From Lautropia sp. (lineage in GTDB: Bacteria; Pseudomonadota; Gammaproteobacteria; Burkholderiales; Burkholderiaceae_E), in contig JAUNAC010000001.1 in the NCBI GenBank assembly GCA_030527825.1, positions 1,017,464 to 1,081,463 of the forward strand: 64,000 bases of DNA, read 5' to 3'. The notes beneath the pieces were generated by a model that was given only the letters and a program-made list of their open reading frames with translations, did no database searches and had not been told where the DNA came from. Each line of letters opens with the position of its first letter. Positions within the stretch are counted from its first letter, which is position 1. Position numbers and translations under genes: made by a program. Shown here in pieces: positions 20,521 through 30,206 of the stretch.

Positions 20521-20835
20521 TCATGCCTGGTTTCCTCCCTTGCGAGGTTCCTTTTTTCTGAACATCTCCAGCATTCGTCGCGTCACCAGGAATCCTCCGA
20601 ACACGTTGACCGAGGCCAGGATCATGGCCAGGAGCCCCATGATTCTGCCCAGGCCGGTATCCGTGAGCGCCGCTGCCAGCATCGCGCCGACAATAACAAT
20701 AGCTGAAATGGCATTTGTGACAGCCATCAGGGGGGTATGCAGGGCCGGGGTCACGTTCCAGACCACGTGATAGCCTACATAGATGGCCAGTACCAGAATG
20801 ATCAGATTGATGATGGTGTGATTGACAATTTCCAT
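20521..20835 (-). CDS. pntA2: NAD(P) transhydrogenase subunit alpha, part 2 (membrane)
   Basis: The small membrane part of the split alpha subunit. ATG 20835 (MEIVNHTIINLIILVLAIYVG, 104 residues) gives the normal length for this subunit; the open frame to 20997 overlaps the upstream gene and is not family-like. Three helices are visible (LIILVLAIYVGYHVVW, AISAIVIVGAMLAAALT and RIMGLLAMILASVNVFGGFLVTRRML). It sits between pntA1 and pntB, as in other three-subunit transhydrogenases. Confidence 0.93.
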   Translation of the reverse strand: MEIVNHTIINLIILVLAIYVGYHVVWNVTPALHTPLMAVTNAISAIVIVGAMLAAALTDTGLGRIMGLLAMILASVNVFGGFLVTRRMLEMFRKKEPRKGGNQA

Positions 20836-20962
20836 GTTGGATTCTCGATATTCAGAGAGTCGGCCAGCTGCCGGGAGGGAGGCTGGTTTCGGTGGCGGTG
20901 TGGCAGGCTGACGCCTTGGGGGGCTCGCAGTCGTGAACGGCTGGGAGGGAGGGAGGCCCCGC

Positions 20963-22087
20963 TCAGCCCTTCTGCTCGCGCAGAACCTGGCCATCACGCA
21001 CCACCAGACAGGCCTTCACGATGTCGTCGTCAAGGTCGATTTTCAGTTCCTTCCCGTCGTCGACGATCAGCTTTAGAAAGTCGAGGACGTTACGGGCATA
21101 GAAAGCCGATGCATCAGCAGGGACCAGCGCTGGCAGATTACCCACTCCAGCGATGCTCACGCCCTGATGACGTACCACGTTGTCGGTTTGCGACAGTTCG
21201 CAGTTACCACCCTGCTCTACGGCCATGTCCACGATGACCGAGCCCGGTCGCATGGACTCAACCATCTCCCGGGTAACCAGCACGGGAGCCTTGCGGCCAG
21301 GGATCAGCGCCGTGGTGATCACGATATCGGCCTGCCGAATGCGCTCAGCCACGGCCTGGGCCTGGCGCTGCAGCCAAGAGGCAGGCATGGGACGGGCATA
21401 GCCCCCCACTCCTGCAGCGGCCTCGCGCTCTTCGTCGGTTTCGTAAGGAACGTCGATAAATTTCGCACCCAGTGACTCGATCTGTTCCTTGACTGCCGGG
21501 CGAACATCAGATGCTTCCACCACGGCCCCCAGGCGTCGCGCCGTGGCGATGGCCTGCAGACCGGCTACCCCCGCACCCAGAATGACGACGCGGGCCGCCT
21601 TGGCGGTGCCTGCTGCAGTCATCATCATCGGGAAGAAGCGCTGATACAGGTTGGCCGCTACCAGTACGGCCTTGTAGCCGGCGATGTTGGCCTGGGAAGA
21701 CAGCACATCAAGGCTCTGGGCTCGGGTGGTCCGCGGGGCGGATTCCAGGGCAAAGGCAGTTACGCCAGTGGCGGCCAGCCGGGTCAGTCCTTCGGTATGG
21801 AAGGGGTTCAGCATGCCGACGATCGTACAGCCAGTCTTAAGCTTTGGCAGCTCCTCTTCCATAGGCGCGCGCACTTTGACCACCAGTTCGGCCGCGAAGG
21901 CGTCGTCGGCGTCTACCAGACGGGCACCGGCTTCTTCATAGGCGGCGTCGGTGATGTCGGCGGCCAGACCAGCCGTCCGCTCCACCACCACTTCATGGCC
22001 CGCCTTGACCAATTTTTTGATAGTTTCAGGTGTGGCAGCTACCCGGGTCTCGCCAGGGCGTTGCTCTTTCGGAATCCCGATTTTCAT
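20963..22087 (-). CDS. pntA1: NAD(P) transhydrogenase subunit alpha, part 1 (NAD-binding)
   Basis: Soluble NAD(H)-binding domain I of the transhydrogenase. ATG 22087 (MKIGIPKEQRPGETRVAATPE, 374 residues) is the canonical N-terminus with AAGGAC upstream; the open frame to 22231 adds 48 unrelated residues. Motifs include the alanine-dehydrogenase-like N-terminus, VVILGAGVAGLQAIATARRLGAVVEASDVRP (nucleotide fold), IVITTALIPGRKAPVLVT and GSVIVDMAVEQGGNCELS. It is first in the operon, transcribed away from mnmA with 135 bases between. Confidence 0.95.
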   Translation of the reverse strand: MKIGIPKEQRPGETRVAATPETIKKLVKAGHEVVVERTAGLAADITDAAYEEAGARLVDADDAFAAELVVKVRAPMEEELPKLKTGCTIVGMLNPFHTEGLTRLAATGVTAFALESAPRTTRAQSLDVLSSQANIAGYKAVLVAANLYQRFFPMMMTAAGTAKAARVVILGAGVAGLQAIATARRLGAVVEASDVRPAVKEQIESLGAKFIDVPYETDEEREAAAGVGGYARPMPASWLQRQAQAVAERIRQADIVITTALIPGRKAPVLVTREMVESMRPGSVIVDMAVEQGGNCELSQTDNVVRHQGVSIAGVGNLPALVPADASAFYARNVLDFLKLIVDDGKELKIDLDDDIVKACLVVRDGQVLREQKG

Positions 22088-22222
22088 GGGCAGGTCCTTT
22101 GTATTGAATTGCCAGAGAAAAATCCAGGCTATGGTCGGCGCCGACAGTCGGTCGCACCATAGGGTAGGCCGGCGCTGCTGCGGATTTTTCCCGGAAGTTT
22201 GCCAGTTTCCTACAATGTTCGC

Positions 22223-23392
22223 ATGAAACATACATTACCGGATGGTGAAGGGCGTCAGATCGTCGTGGGACTGTCGGGTGGAGTGGACTCCGCCGTCAGT
22301 GCCTGGTTGCTCAAGGAAGCAGGCTGGAAGGTAACCGGCCTGTTCATGAAAAACTGGGAGGATGACGATGACAGTGAATATTGCTCGACGCGTCAAGATT
22401 GGCTGGATGCGGCGAGTGTTGCTGATGTGATCGGGATCGACCTGGAGGCTGTCAACTTTGCCGCCGACTACCGGGATCGTGTATTTCGGCTCTTTCTTCA
22501 GGCTTACGAGGCAGGACTGACGCCGAATCCGGACATCCTCTGTAACGCCGAGATCAAGTTCAAGGCATTTCTGGATCACGCGCTGTCGATGGGCGCTGAG
22601 TGCATAGCCACTGGCCACTATGCTGGCAGCCGTATTGCGCCTGATGGCCGGGTGCAGCTGCTGCGCGGTGCCGACAGTAACAAGGATCAGAGCTATTTCC
22701 TGCATCGCCTGAGCCAACACCAGCTTTCCAGGGTTGTCTTCCCGCTGGCTAATGTCCTCAAGCCCCAGGTACGGGAGATCGCAGCCCGGATCGGTCTACC
22801 TAACGCGACCAAGAAGGATTCCACCGGCATCTGTTTTATCGGCGAGCGACCGTTTCGGGAGTTCCTGTCGCGCTATCTGCCCACGCGGCCTGGGCCGATT
22901 GTCGACGAACATGGCGTGCAGGTCGGCGAACATGTCGGGCTGTCGTTCTATACCTTGGGGCAGCGCAAGGGAATTGGTATCGGTGGCCGTCGAGACAACG
23001 CTGGCGGCAAGCCCTGGTTCGTGGCCTCCAAGGATCTGGCCAGCAACACCCTCGTCGTGGTTCGCGGGCATGACCATCCACGGTTGCTAACCCGATGCCT
23101 AGTGGCCCGTGACGTCCACTGGATCGGGGAAGAACCGGATCGCGGGCGGCACTATGGCATCAAGTGTCGCTACCGCCAGATGGATGCCGAAGGCTGGATC
23201 GAGTCAGGGGCAGACACCGGGGAGGGCAGACGCAGCAAGCGTGAGGTACGCCAACATGGTGCCGTGTCTCGCATTCAGATACGCTTTGCCGAGCCGCAGT
23301 GGGGGGTCACGCCCGGACAGTCGGCCGTTCTCTACGATGGAGACATCTGTCTCGGTGGCGCTGTTATCGATCAGCAGACCGGAGAACGGTAA
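22223..23392 (+). CDS. mnmA: tRNA-specific 2-thiouridylase MnmA
   Basis: Adds sulfur to U34 of tRNA-Lys, -Glu and -Gln. ATG 22223 ([20 protein letters not shown], 389 residues) is preferred to the start 8 codons upstream. The ATP PP-loop is [11 protein letters not shown]; the two catalytic cysteines lie in [15 protein letters not shown] and [23 protein letters not shown] and the C-terminal beta domain follow. The C-terminal region has a charged insertion (about [15 protein letters not shown]) not usual for the family. It starts the group mnmA, unknown exported protein, purB. Confidence 0.96.
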   Translation: MKHTLPDGEGRQIVVGLSGGVDSAVSAWLLKEAGWKVTGLFMKNWEDDDDSEYCSTRQDWLDAASVADVIGIDLEAVNFAADYRDRVFRLFLQAYEAGLTPNPDILCNAEIKFKAFLDHALSMGAECIATGHYAGSRIAPDGRVQLLRGADSNKDQSYFLHRLSQHQLSRVVFPLANVLKPQVREIAARIGLPNATKKDSTGICFIGERPFREFLSRYLPTRPGPIVDEHGVQVGEHVGLSFYTLGQRKGIGIGGRRDNAGGKPWFVASKDLASNTLVVVRGHDHPRLLTRCLVARDVHWIGEEPDRGRHYGIKCRYRQMDAEGWIESGADTGEGRRSKREVRQHGAVSRIQIRFAEPQWGVTPGQSAVLYDGDICLGGAVIDQQTGER

Positions 23393-23657
23393 GATTCGTT
23401 ACGGGACCTCGGCAGCGATGATGACTTCCATCGGATATGGGAGGGGCCGGCCAAGGCCGTACCCTCTCGGTTGACGGGGACTGGCTCTGCGTTCTGGAGG
23501 ACGCTGGTGGAGCTTGGCAGCATCGACAGTCCGGCTGATCGTGTCATCCACTCATCTGGGCGTAGTGGTATGGCAGGAGAAGGCTGTCAAGAATACGGAT
23601 ATGGACATTCTGGGCAAAGCACGAATCGACCCTGCGCCGGGCTTCGGGGAGGAGCCG

Positions 23658-24428
23658 ATGGGCGCCGCACGTGCCTGCCCCGTAATGACAGACCGTCAGC
23701 GCCGTCGGGTCATACAGCAGATGCTGACCATCAGCCTGGGGCTGTCGCTGGCTGTCCCCCTGCATGCAGCGTCCACTCGCCATCCACTGGGGCCTTTGTC
23801 GCAAGGCCAGCGGATGCTGATCATCGAATGTCTCCAGACCATTACCCAGCTGCTGGCCGACTATGTCCTCGCTGGGACGGCGGGGGGCCAGACCACGGGC
23901 CCGTCGCTGGACGCCAGCCGCCGGCAGGGGGCGACGCTCATGAAACGGGTTCGGCGGGAGTTGTTTACCCGGCTTGACCAGGACGTCATGGAGCGTCTGG
24001 AGGCACGCTGGCGTACCGTGTCTGATGCCAGCCGGACGCGCCCCAGCCTGGATATCGCGCGATTGATGTTGCCGATGGCGCAGGAGGTTGCGCTACCGTT
24101 GGAGTCTCTTTTACCCCCCGCCGATCCCCATATGCCTGGGGGCGGCGAGGGCAGGGCCCGGCGTCGCTTGCTGCTGAGCCAGTTGCTCCTGGGTGGGGCC
24201 AGTGCCTGCTGGTCGTTCGATCTGGCTGGCTGGGAACGTCTTGATACCCATCGTGTGCTGCTGGAGCAGTGGATCAACGCCGTTGCCCGTCAGGGAACCG
24301 ATGGCGTGCGGCTGATCGCACAATGGAATCTCTTTGCGAGTGCATTGCCGCTGCGCGATGTCCGGTGCCTGCCGGGGGCTGCCCAGACATTGCAGTCAGT
24401 CGGGGAGCGTTTGTACAAGTTACTGTAA
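23658..24428 (+). CDS. Exported protein of unknown function between mnmA and purB
   Basis: A 256-residue protein I do not recognise. ATG 23658 (MGAARACPVMTDRQRRRVIQ) has GGGGAGGAG just upstream; ATG 23685 is an alternative. Either start gives an N-terminus DRQRRR, a hydrophobic stretch MLTISLGLSLAVPLHA and an A-x-A type cleavage site, so export to the periplasm is likely. The mature part is helical and Arg/Leu rich (GQRMLIIECLQTITQLLADYVLA; KRVRRELFTRLDQDVMERLEARW) with no motif I can name. Many gammaproteobacteria have hflD between mnmA and purB, but this protein lacks HflD features. Confidence 0.6.
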   Translation: MGAARACPVMTDRQRRRVIQQMLTISLGLSLAVPLHAASTRHPLGPLSQGQRMLIIECLQTITQLLADYVLAGTAGGQTTGPSLDASRRQGATLMKRVRRELFTRLDQDVMERLEARWRTVSDASRTRPSLDIARLMLPMAQEVALPLESLLPPADPHMPGGGEGRARRRLLLSQLLLGGASACWSFDLAGWERLDTHRVLLEQWINAVARQGTDGVRLIAQWNLFASALPLRDVRCLPGAAQTLQSVGERLYKLL

Positions 24429-24451
24429 GGTAAGATCAGGGGCTGTGCTGA

Positions 24452-25843
<1,392 letters not shown>

Positions 25844-25871
25844 CGGATATCTGCCAGCCCGGCATGCCTGT

Positions 25872-26330
25872 TCAGCGCCGAACATGCCGATCCGCAATCG
25901 CCATCACCTTGTCCACTCGCCTGGTATAGCGTTCATTGCCAGCCAGGTAGTCGGTGGTCATCCATGTGTCGACGATCGCTTCGGCGAGCGCTGCGCCGAT
26001 CAGCTTGCCACCCAGACACAGCACATTGGTATTGGAGTGTGACCGGGCGAGTCCCGCGCAGAACGGATCCTGGCACACCGCGGCAAATACGTCGGGAACC
26101 TTGTTGGCGATCATCGCGCTGCCATAGCCCACGCCATCAATGAAGACGCCGCGTTCGACCTCACCGTTGCTGACGGCCAGTGCAGCGGGATAGATGAAAT
26201 CCGGCAGGTCGCAACCATCCTCGGAGAACGGGCCGAAGTCGATGACCTCGTGGCCCCGGGCTTCCAGACGCTGTTTCAACGCCGCCTTCATGGCGAAACC
26301 GGCGTGATCGCCCGCCATGGCTATTTTCAT
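25872..26330 (-). CDS. RpiB/LacA-family sugar-phosphate isomerase, variant active site
   Basis: A 152-residue member of the ribose-5-phosphate isomerase B / LacAB family, which interconverts aldose and ketose phosphates. ATG 26330 (MKIAMAGDHAGFAMKAALKQ) has TGGAGAAAGC upstream. Family landmarks are GDHAGF, VIDFGP, ANKVPDVFAAVCQDPF, SHSNTNVLCLGGKLIG and IVDTWM. The catalytic Cys of classical RpiB (ICGTGIGMSI) is replaced: this protein reads IDGVGYGSAMIANK, like the Asp-containing loop of LacA subunits (D-A-x-GAGSFM). It may act on a different sugar phosphate or need a partner subunit; none is adjacent. Confidence 0.8.
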   Translation of the reverse strand: MKIAMAGDHAGFAMKAALKQRLEARGHEVIDFGPFSEDGCDLPDFIYPAALAVSNGEVERGVFIDGVGYGSAMIANKVPDVFAAVCQDPFCAGLARSHSNTNVLCLGGKLIGAALAEAIVDTWMTTDYLAGNERYTRRVDKVMAIADRHVRR

Positions 26331-26751
26331 GTGCTTTCTCCAGAATATGGGCGATGTAACGCCGAACCGCTGCAAACCACCCTGACACTACAACAGTGTG
26401 CAGCAAATCGCTATCCGCCTAGCCATGAATGTCCATATTCTGGAGGGGCTGTTCGTGTCCATGTCCGGGCCTATATGACTATCATCCGGCGAACGGGGCT
26501 GACTGAGGTATGGCAGCCGTGCGCTTCAGCCGGTCCCGGGCAAAGAACGGCGAACAACAGATCAGCCGGTTGACCACGTTGGCTGGCAGTGTAGCCAGCC
26601 TCTACGTTTTGTTATATTGTATCATTAACCGGCATGCTGGGTACGGGTGAAGTATTGGACACCAGGCTGCCGGGGCTGCTCCAGCAGCGTACCCGTCTCC
26701 CTGGTTGCGCGATTTCAGGCAGCCAGGCCCATGACATTGACCGTCAGATTC
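26331..26751. other. 421-base intergenic region with hairpin and Zur-like box
   Basis: No gene is visible. It holds an ACACT-acaac-AGTGT inverted repeat (26385-26399) close to the RpiB-like start, a perfect hairpin GGCTGGC-AGTGTA-GCCAGCC (26581-26600), and just after it an AT-rich stretch with a Zur-like box (26610-26624). The second half is the promoter region of the DUF4198 gene. Confidence 0.5.
26610..26624 (+). promoter_or_regulatory. Zur-box-like site upstream of DUF4198 gene
   Basis: TGTTATA-T-TGTATCA matches the Zur core TGTTATAnTATAACA at 12 of 14 defined positions. It lies about 130 bases upstream of the start of the DUF4198 protein, in the only clearly AT-rich stretch of this intergenic region. 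Zinc-dependent repression is an inference. Confidence 0.4.
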
Positions 26752-27534
26752 ATGATGAAATATCTCAACTCCACCCTCTTCTCCCTTTTACTGGGGGTAT
26801 CGACATCGGTATCGGCTCACAGCTTGTGGACCGTAGGCGAGAATAAAGACGTTCTTGAGGCTGATCTTGTCTACGGCCACCACTTTCCTGAACCTGAGGT
26901 CATTCCAGAGGCCCGCCTGGGGCTGTTCAACCCGACGATATTAGTGAGCGATCATGGCACCGAAACCTTGACGCAGTCCGGCCAGAATTACCATTACCGC
27001 TCCAAGGGGAAACTGGCGAAAGGCACCTATGTGCTCATCGGCAGCTACAAGCCGACATATTGGACGAAGAAGGCCGATGGCGAGTGGGCCATGGGTAAGA
27101 CACGCGCTGATTTTCCGAATGCCCAGCGCTGCGAACTCTATTCAATGCAGGGCAAGAGCTTTGTAAGTGTTGATGATGATGGCGCGTTCGCCACCCAGCC
27201 GGTTGGCAAGGGGTATGAAATCACGCCGCTGGTGAAACCTGACGAGATCAAGGCAGGCGAAGTGGTCAGATTCCGGCTGACCCATGACGGAAAACCGGTG
27301 GCCGATGCGGTCGTTGTCGGGAGCCCGGCAGGCTTCAACGCAGAAATGACGCATGAGGATGAGGAAAGCGAATTGGAAGCCTTCCACGCAGTCACCAACG
27401 AAAAAGGCGAATTCCCCTTCAAGGCGCTGAAACCGGGGTTCTGGTACCTGGAGTCCAGGGTCGAACACAAAGGCGATCCGAAGGTATGTGAAAAGATCAC
27501 AGATCAGCTCACGCTGAACTTCCATGTGAAGTGA
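26752..27534 (+). CDS. DUF4198 periplasmic protein, putative metal-uptake accessory
   Basis: A 260-residue exported protein of the DUF4198 family, often linked to nickel, cobalt or zinc handling. ATG 26752 (MMKYLNSTLFSLLLGVSTSV) gives a normal Sec signal ending SVSAHSLW, so the mature chain begins at or next to His, as in several copper/zinc chaperones. Upstream in-frame starts at 26647 and 26731 would place long tails before the signal. The N-terminal half shows LVYGHHFPEPEVIP and GTYVLIGSYKPTYWTKK; the C-terminal beta domain includes VVRFRLTHDGKPVADAVVVG and NEKGEFPFKALKPGFWYLE, typical of the family. A Zur-like box precedes it. Confidence 0.75.
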   Translation: MMKYLNSTLFSLLLGVSTSVSAHSLWTVGENKDVLEADLVYGHHFPEPEVIPEARLGLFNPTILVSDHGTETLTQSGQNYHYRSKGKLAKGTYVLIGSYKPTYWTKKADGEWAMGKTRADFPNAQRCELYSMQGKSFVSVDDDGAFATQPVGKGYEITPLVKPDEIKAGEVVRFRLTHDGKPVADAVVVGSPAGFNAEMTHEDEESELEAFHAVTNEKGEFPFKALKPGFWYLESRVEHKGDPKVCEKITDQLTLNFHVK

Positions 27535-27580
27535 CCCCGGGCATGGCATGCGACAGGTACGCCTGATGCATGCCACGATG

Positions 27581-27603
27581 CAGGCGCGCCCCCCGCGCGC
27601 CTG
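27581..27603. terminator. GC-rich hairpin between convergent genes
   Basis: CAGGCGCGC (27581-27589) and GCGCGCCTG (27595-27603) are perfect 9-base arms around CCCCC. It lies between the DUF4198 stop and the convergent lipoprotein stop. Neither strand has a full T-run, so it may be a bidirectional Rho-aided terminator. Confidence 0.55.
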
Positions 27604-27614
27604 ACGTAGTAGTT

Positions 27615-28502
27615 TTACCATGTCCGCCAGATGACTGGTCGCGATACAGAGGCGAGGACGTTGCCATCGTCGTCGCGGTATTCCTTCTGGTGGCGCTCGG
27701 TGATCTGTTGACCGATATATCCCAGTGCCTGGCCAGGCTTCCAGCCTTGGGGCACACGCCACATCGTGCAGCTTTCCCGTGAGAATTCTCCGATGCCAAC
27801 TTCCATGCACAGGTTGAAGTCCGTCTCCCGTTGACCTTGCTGGGAGCGTAGTATGACTTGGGCGGTACCAGAGTAGTCCTGCCAGCTGAGTGGGGAGGAT
27901 CCATACATCATGACCATATTGCGCCGTATGATCCATGGTCCCGATTGCTGCGTTAATGTGAGATAGCCGACGCCTTTTTGATAGTCACCGTTTGAGATAT
28001 CGTTTTTTTCCAGTAACTGCGCCGAATCAATCTTGAGCACCTCGGCATCGGCTTCAGCCTTGTCCAGCCCGTCGGGCAGCTTGTTGGATGAGAGCCCCGT
28101 GACGACGCGCAGAGACGAAAATGAGTCGTTCCGGCCAATGCGCTTCAGATATTCGTGCCAGTCATTGGAAAAGGGCTGGGTGATACCATTGTCTCCGGTT
28201 GAGGGCTTGACCGTCTGGTCAACCTGAACCAGAGGTGGTTCATCTGCAGTATAGGTGTATAGCTGTCTGTTGCCGGGTGACTGGGTCAGTGCTGTCGCCA
28301 GGACATCTCCCCGTATCCCGACGCTGGAAATCGGGGCCGCATTGTTATCGACGAGAAGGGAGCTGCTGTCCAGCGCGGCTTTGCGTACCGGCGCACTATG
28401 GGTCGACGTTGCTGGGATGCTGGCGTCTTCGCTGCCACCACACCCGCTCAGTAATGCCAGCAGTGTCACACCCAGGGAAAGTCGATTGATCATTGCGTTC
28501 AT
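27615..28502 (-). CDS. Lipoprotein of unknown function
   Basis: A 295-residue lipoprotein I do not recognise. ATG 28502 (MNAMINRLSLGVTLLALLSG) has AGGCAAC upstream and leads to the lipobox LLSGC. A Ser/Thr/Ala-rich linker follows, then a globular domain with YTYTADEPPLVQVDQTV, PFSNDWHEYLKRIGRND, GYLTLTQQSGPWIIRRNMVMMYG, and two Cys (FNLCMEVG, ESCTMWRVPQGW) that could pair. It ends KEYRDDDGNVLASVSRPVIWR. It converges on the DUF4198 gene and is unlikely to be co-transcribed with it. Confidence 0.65.
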   Translation of the reverse strand: MNAMINRLSLGVTLLALLSGCGGSEDASIPATSTHSAPVRKAALDSSSLLVDNNAAPISSVGIRGDVLATALTQSPGNRQLYTYTADEPPLVQVDQTVKPSTGDNGITQPFSNDWHEYLKRIGRNDSFSSLRVVTGLSSNKLPDGLDKAEADAEVLKIDSAQLLEKNDISNGDYQKGVGYLTLTQQSGPWIIRRNMVMMYGSSPLSWQDYSGTAQVILRSQQGQRETDFNLCMEVGIGEFSRESCTMWRVPQGWKPGQALGYIGQQITERHQKEYRDDDGNVLASVSRPVIWRTW

Positions 28503-28830
28503 GTTGCCTGTCTGTCTGTCGGTCATGTCGGATATCTTGCAGACTCCGTGTTGTTGTAATGAAAAGTCCTGCTTGCGGAGCCGTTTTCATCGTAGGAGCA
28601 TGAGCGCCGTCATACCGAAACGACAGGTATAAAAAATGTGTCATCTAGGCCGACGGGCTGGTAGAGCAGGCCAATCGGTAACGATGCAGGCAAGATACGC
28701 AGATTTGCTGACGTCTCGTTGCCCCTTTTTTGTCTCATGCCTGCCGAAATGCAATATGAAAGTGTGCAAATAGACACAACGCAGCGCATGGTCAGCACGA
28801 AGCTAGGGAAAGCACGCAGCGAGCACGCAT
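28503..28830. other. Intergenic region, no gene seen
   Basis: About 330 bases between the lipoprotein start and the rarD stop. It contains the lipoprotein promoter region and a short CTGTCTGTCTGTC repeat near 28509-28521. I see no gene, RNA or strong terminator. Confidence 0.4.
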
Positions 28831-29805
28831 TCAGTCGGCCGGCAGGCTGGCACGCCCTTTCACGTCAGGGCCCCCGGCTGTCTCTCGTGTTCTGTGTCCC
28901 TGCATTCGGCTGCCCAGCAGGAAGGTCAGCACACCAGCCCATACCCAACTGTAGCCGATCAGCTGATCGGCAAGCAGTCGTTCGCCCAGCAGCAGGCCGA
29001 ACAGCGTCTGCAGGGTGGGTGAGCTGTACTGCAGCATGCCCAGCAGCGACAGCGGAATGCGTCGGGCAGCACCCACGTACAGCAGCAGCGGCACAACGGT
29101 GATGACCCCTGAGCCAATCAGCACGGCCTTCTGCAGCCCGTCCAGGGCCCCGAAAATGTAGGTGTCCTGTATGGCACACACACCCAGCCAGATCAGACCG
29201 ATGGGCAACAGCAGAAATGTTTCAAATGCCAGGCCAGCTAATGCATCAACGACGATCTGCTTGCGGAGGGCGCCATACAGCCCGAAGCTCAGCGCCAGGC
29301 CCAGGGCAACCCAGGGAATGTGCCCGGCCCGGGATACCAGCCAGATGATGCCGATCACAGCCAGCGCCATGGCCAGCCATTGCCCGCGGTTCAGACGCTC
29401 ACCAAAAATGATGCGCCCCAGCGCCACGTTCACCAGTGGGCTGATGAAGTACCCCAGCCCCGCATCCAGGATATGCTGGTTCACCATGGCCCAGACATAA
29501 AGCAGCCAGTTGCCACCAATCAACAGCGATGAGCACGACAACAGCAGTACCTGTCGCGGGGTGCGCAGCACGGCTCGCAATGCAGGTCCCTTGCGCAGCA
29601 CCAAGAGCAGAATGACCAGCAATACCGATGACCAGAGCATCCGCTCGGACAGCATCTGGAGGGCATCCATGGGGGCATGTGCCATGGGGTGCCAGTAGAT
29701 CGGCATGCTCCCCCAGAGTGCATAGCAGCCCAGGGCACAGAGCAGTCCTTGCCGGGTCTGACTGGAGTTGTTGGGCTGGCCGGTTGCAGGGGTTGACAGG
29801 TTCAC
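28831..29805 (-). CDS. rarD: EamA-family transporter RarD
   Basis: A ten-helix inner-membrane permease of the drug/metabolite transporter superfamily (RarD branch), substrate unknown. The 324-residue protein starts at GTG 29805 and shows RarD landmarks: GLLCALGCYALWGSMPIYW, LSERMLWSSVLLVILL, LLIGGNWLLYVWAMVNQHIL, GYFISPLVNVALGRIIFGERL, SFGLYGALRKQIVVDALAGL and PLSLLGMLQYSSPTLQTLFG. The hydrophilic C-terminal tail (after LLGSRMQGHRTRE) is a little longer than usual. It stands alone. Confidence 0.9.
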   Translation of the reverse strand: MNLSTPATGQPNNSSQTRQGLLCALGCYALWGSMPIYWHPMAHAPMDALQMLSERMLWSSVLLVILLLVLRKGPALRAVLRTPRQVLLLSCSSLLIGGNWLLYVWAMVNQHILDAGLGYFISPLVNVALGRIIFGERLNRGQWLAMALAVIGIIWLVSRAGHIPWVALGLALSFGLYGALRKQIVVDALAGLAFETFLLLPIGLIWLGVCAIQDTYIFGALDGLQKAVLIGSGVITVVPLLLYVGAARRIPLSLLGMLQYSSPTLQTLFGLLLGERLLADQLIGYSWVWAGVLTFLLGSRMQGHRTRETAGGPDVKGRASLPAD

Positions 29806-30148
29806 AGGTGGCCCTTTGAGAAAACGCCGGTGTCTTCCGGCAGATCGGCGGAACGCTGTGCTGCGTTCACGGCGCTACTTTTTTTGATATCGCATAGGTA
29901 GCCCCAGACTAGCGCAGGTCTCGGGAGGTGGCAACGGGCCAATTCTAATGATGCCCGATGCGTCCACTCTGTCTGGCCCGTCCCGGCTTCATCTCGATCG
30001 GCCAGTCAGCACTCGCCATTACACCATGAAAGAGATGATGCAGTGGTCGATGAGGCTCCGATGGCCGCACCCCGATCCTTGATAAGGCTGCTGCAGCAGG
30101 CTCAGGCGCAGTCCAGCACGATGCCGGGCCAGGAATCTATCGTCAAAC
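29806..30148. other. Intergenic region between rarD and secF terminator
   Basis: About 340 bases holding the rarD promoter region, including an A/T stretch (TTTTTTTGATATCG) near 29879-29892. I see no gene or RNA in it. Confidence 0.4.
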
Positions 30149-30181
30149 AAAAAACGCCGCATCCCCTTCGGAATGCGGCGC
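30149..30181 (-). terminator. Intrinsic terminator after secF
   Basis: On the minus strand ATGCCGCC-type arms (CGCCGCAT 30155-30162 with ATGCGGCG 30173-30180) close an 8-base stem followed by a run of T (plus strand AAAAAA at 30149-30154). It ends the queA-tgt-yajC-secD-secF unit. Confidence 0.9.
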
Positions 30182-30206
30182 CTGGACAGGTGCAGATATG
30201 GGGCGA

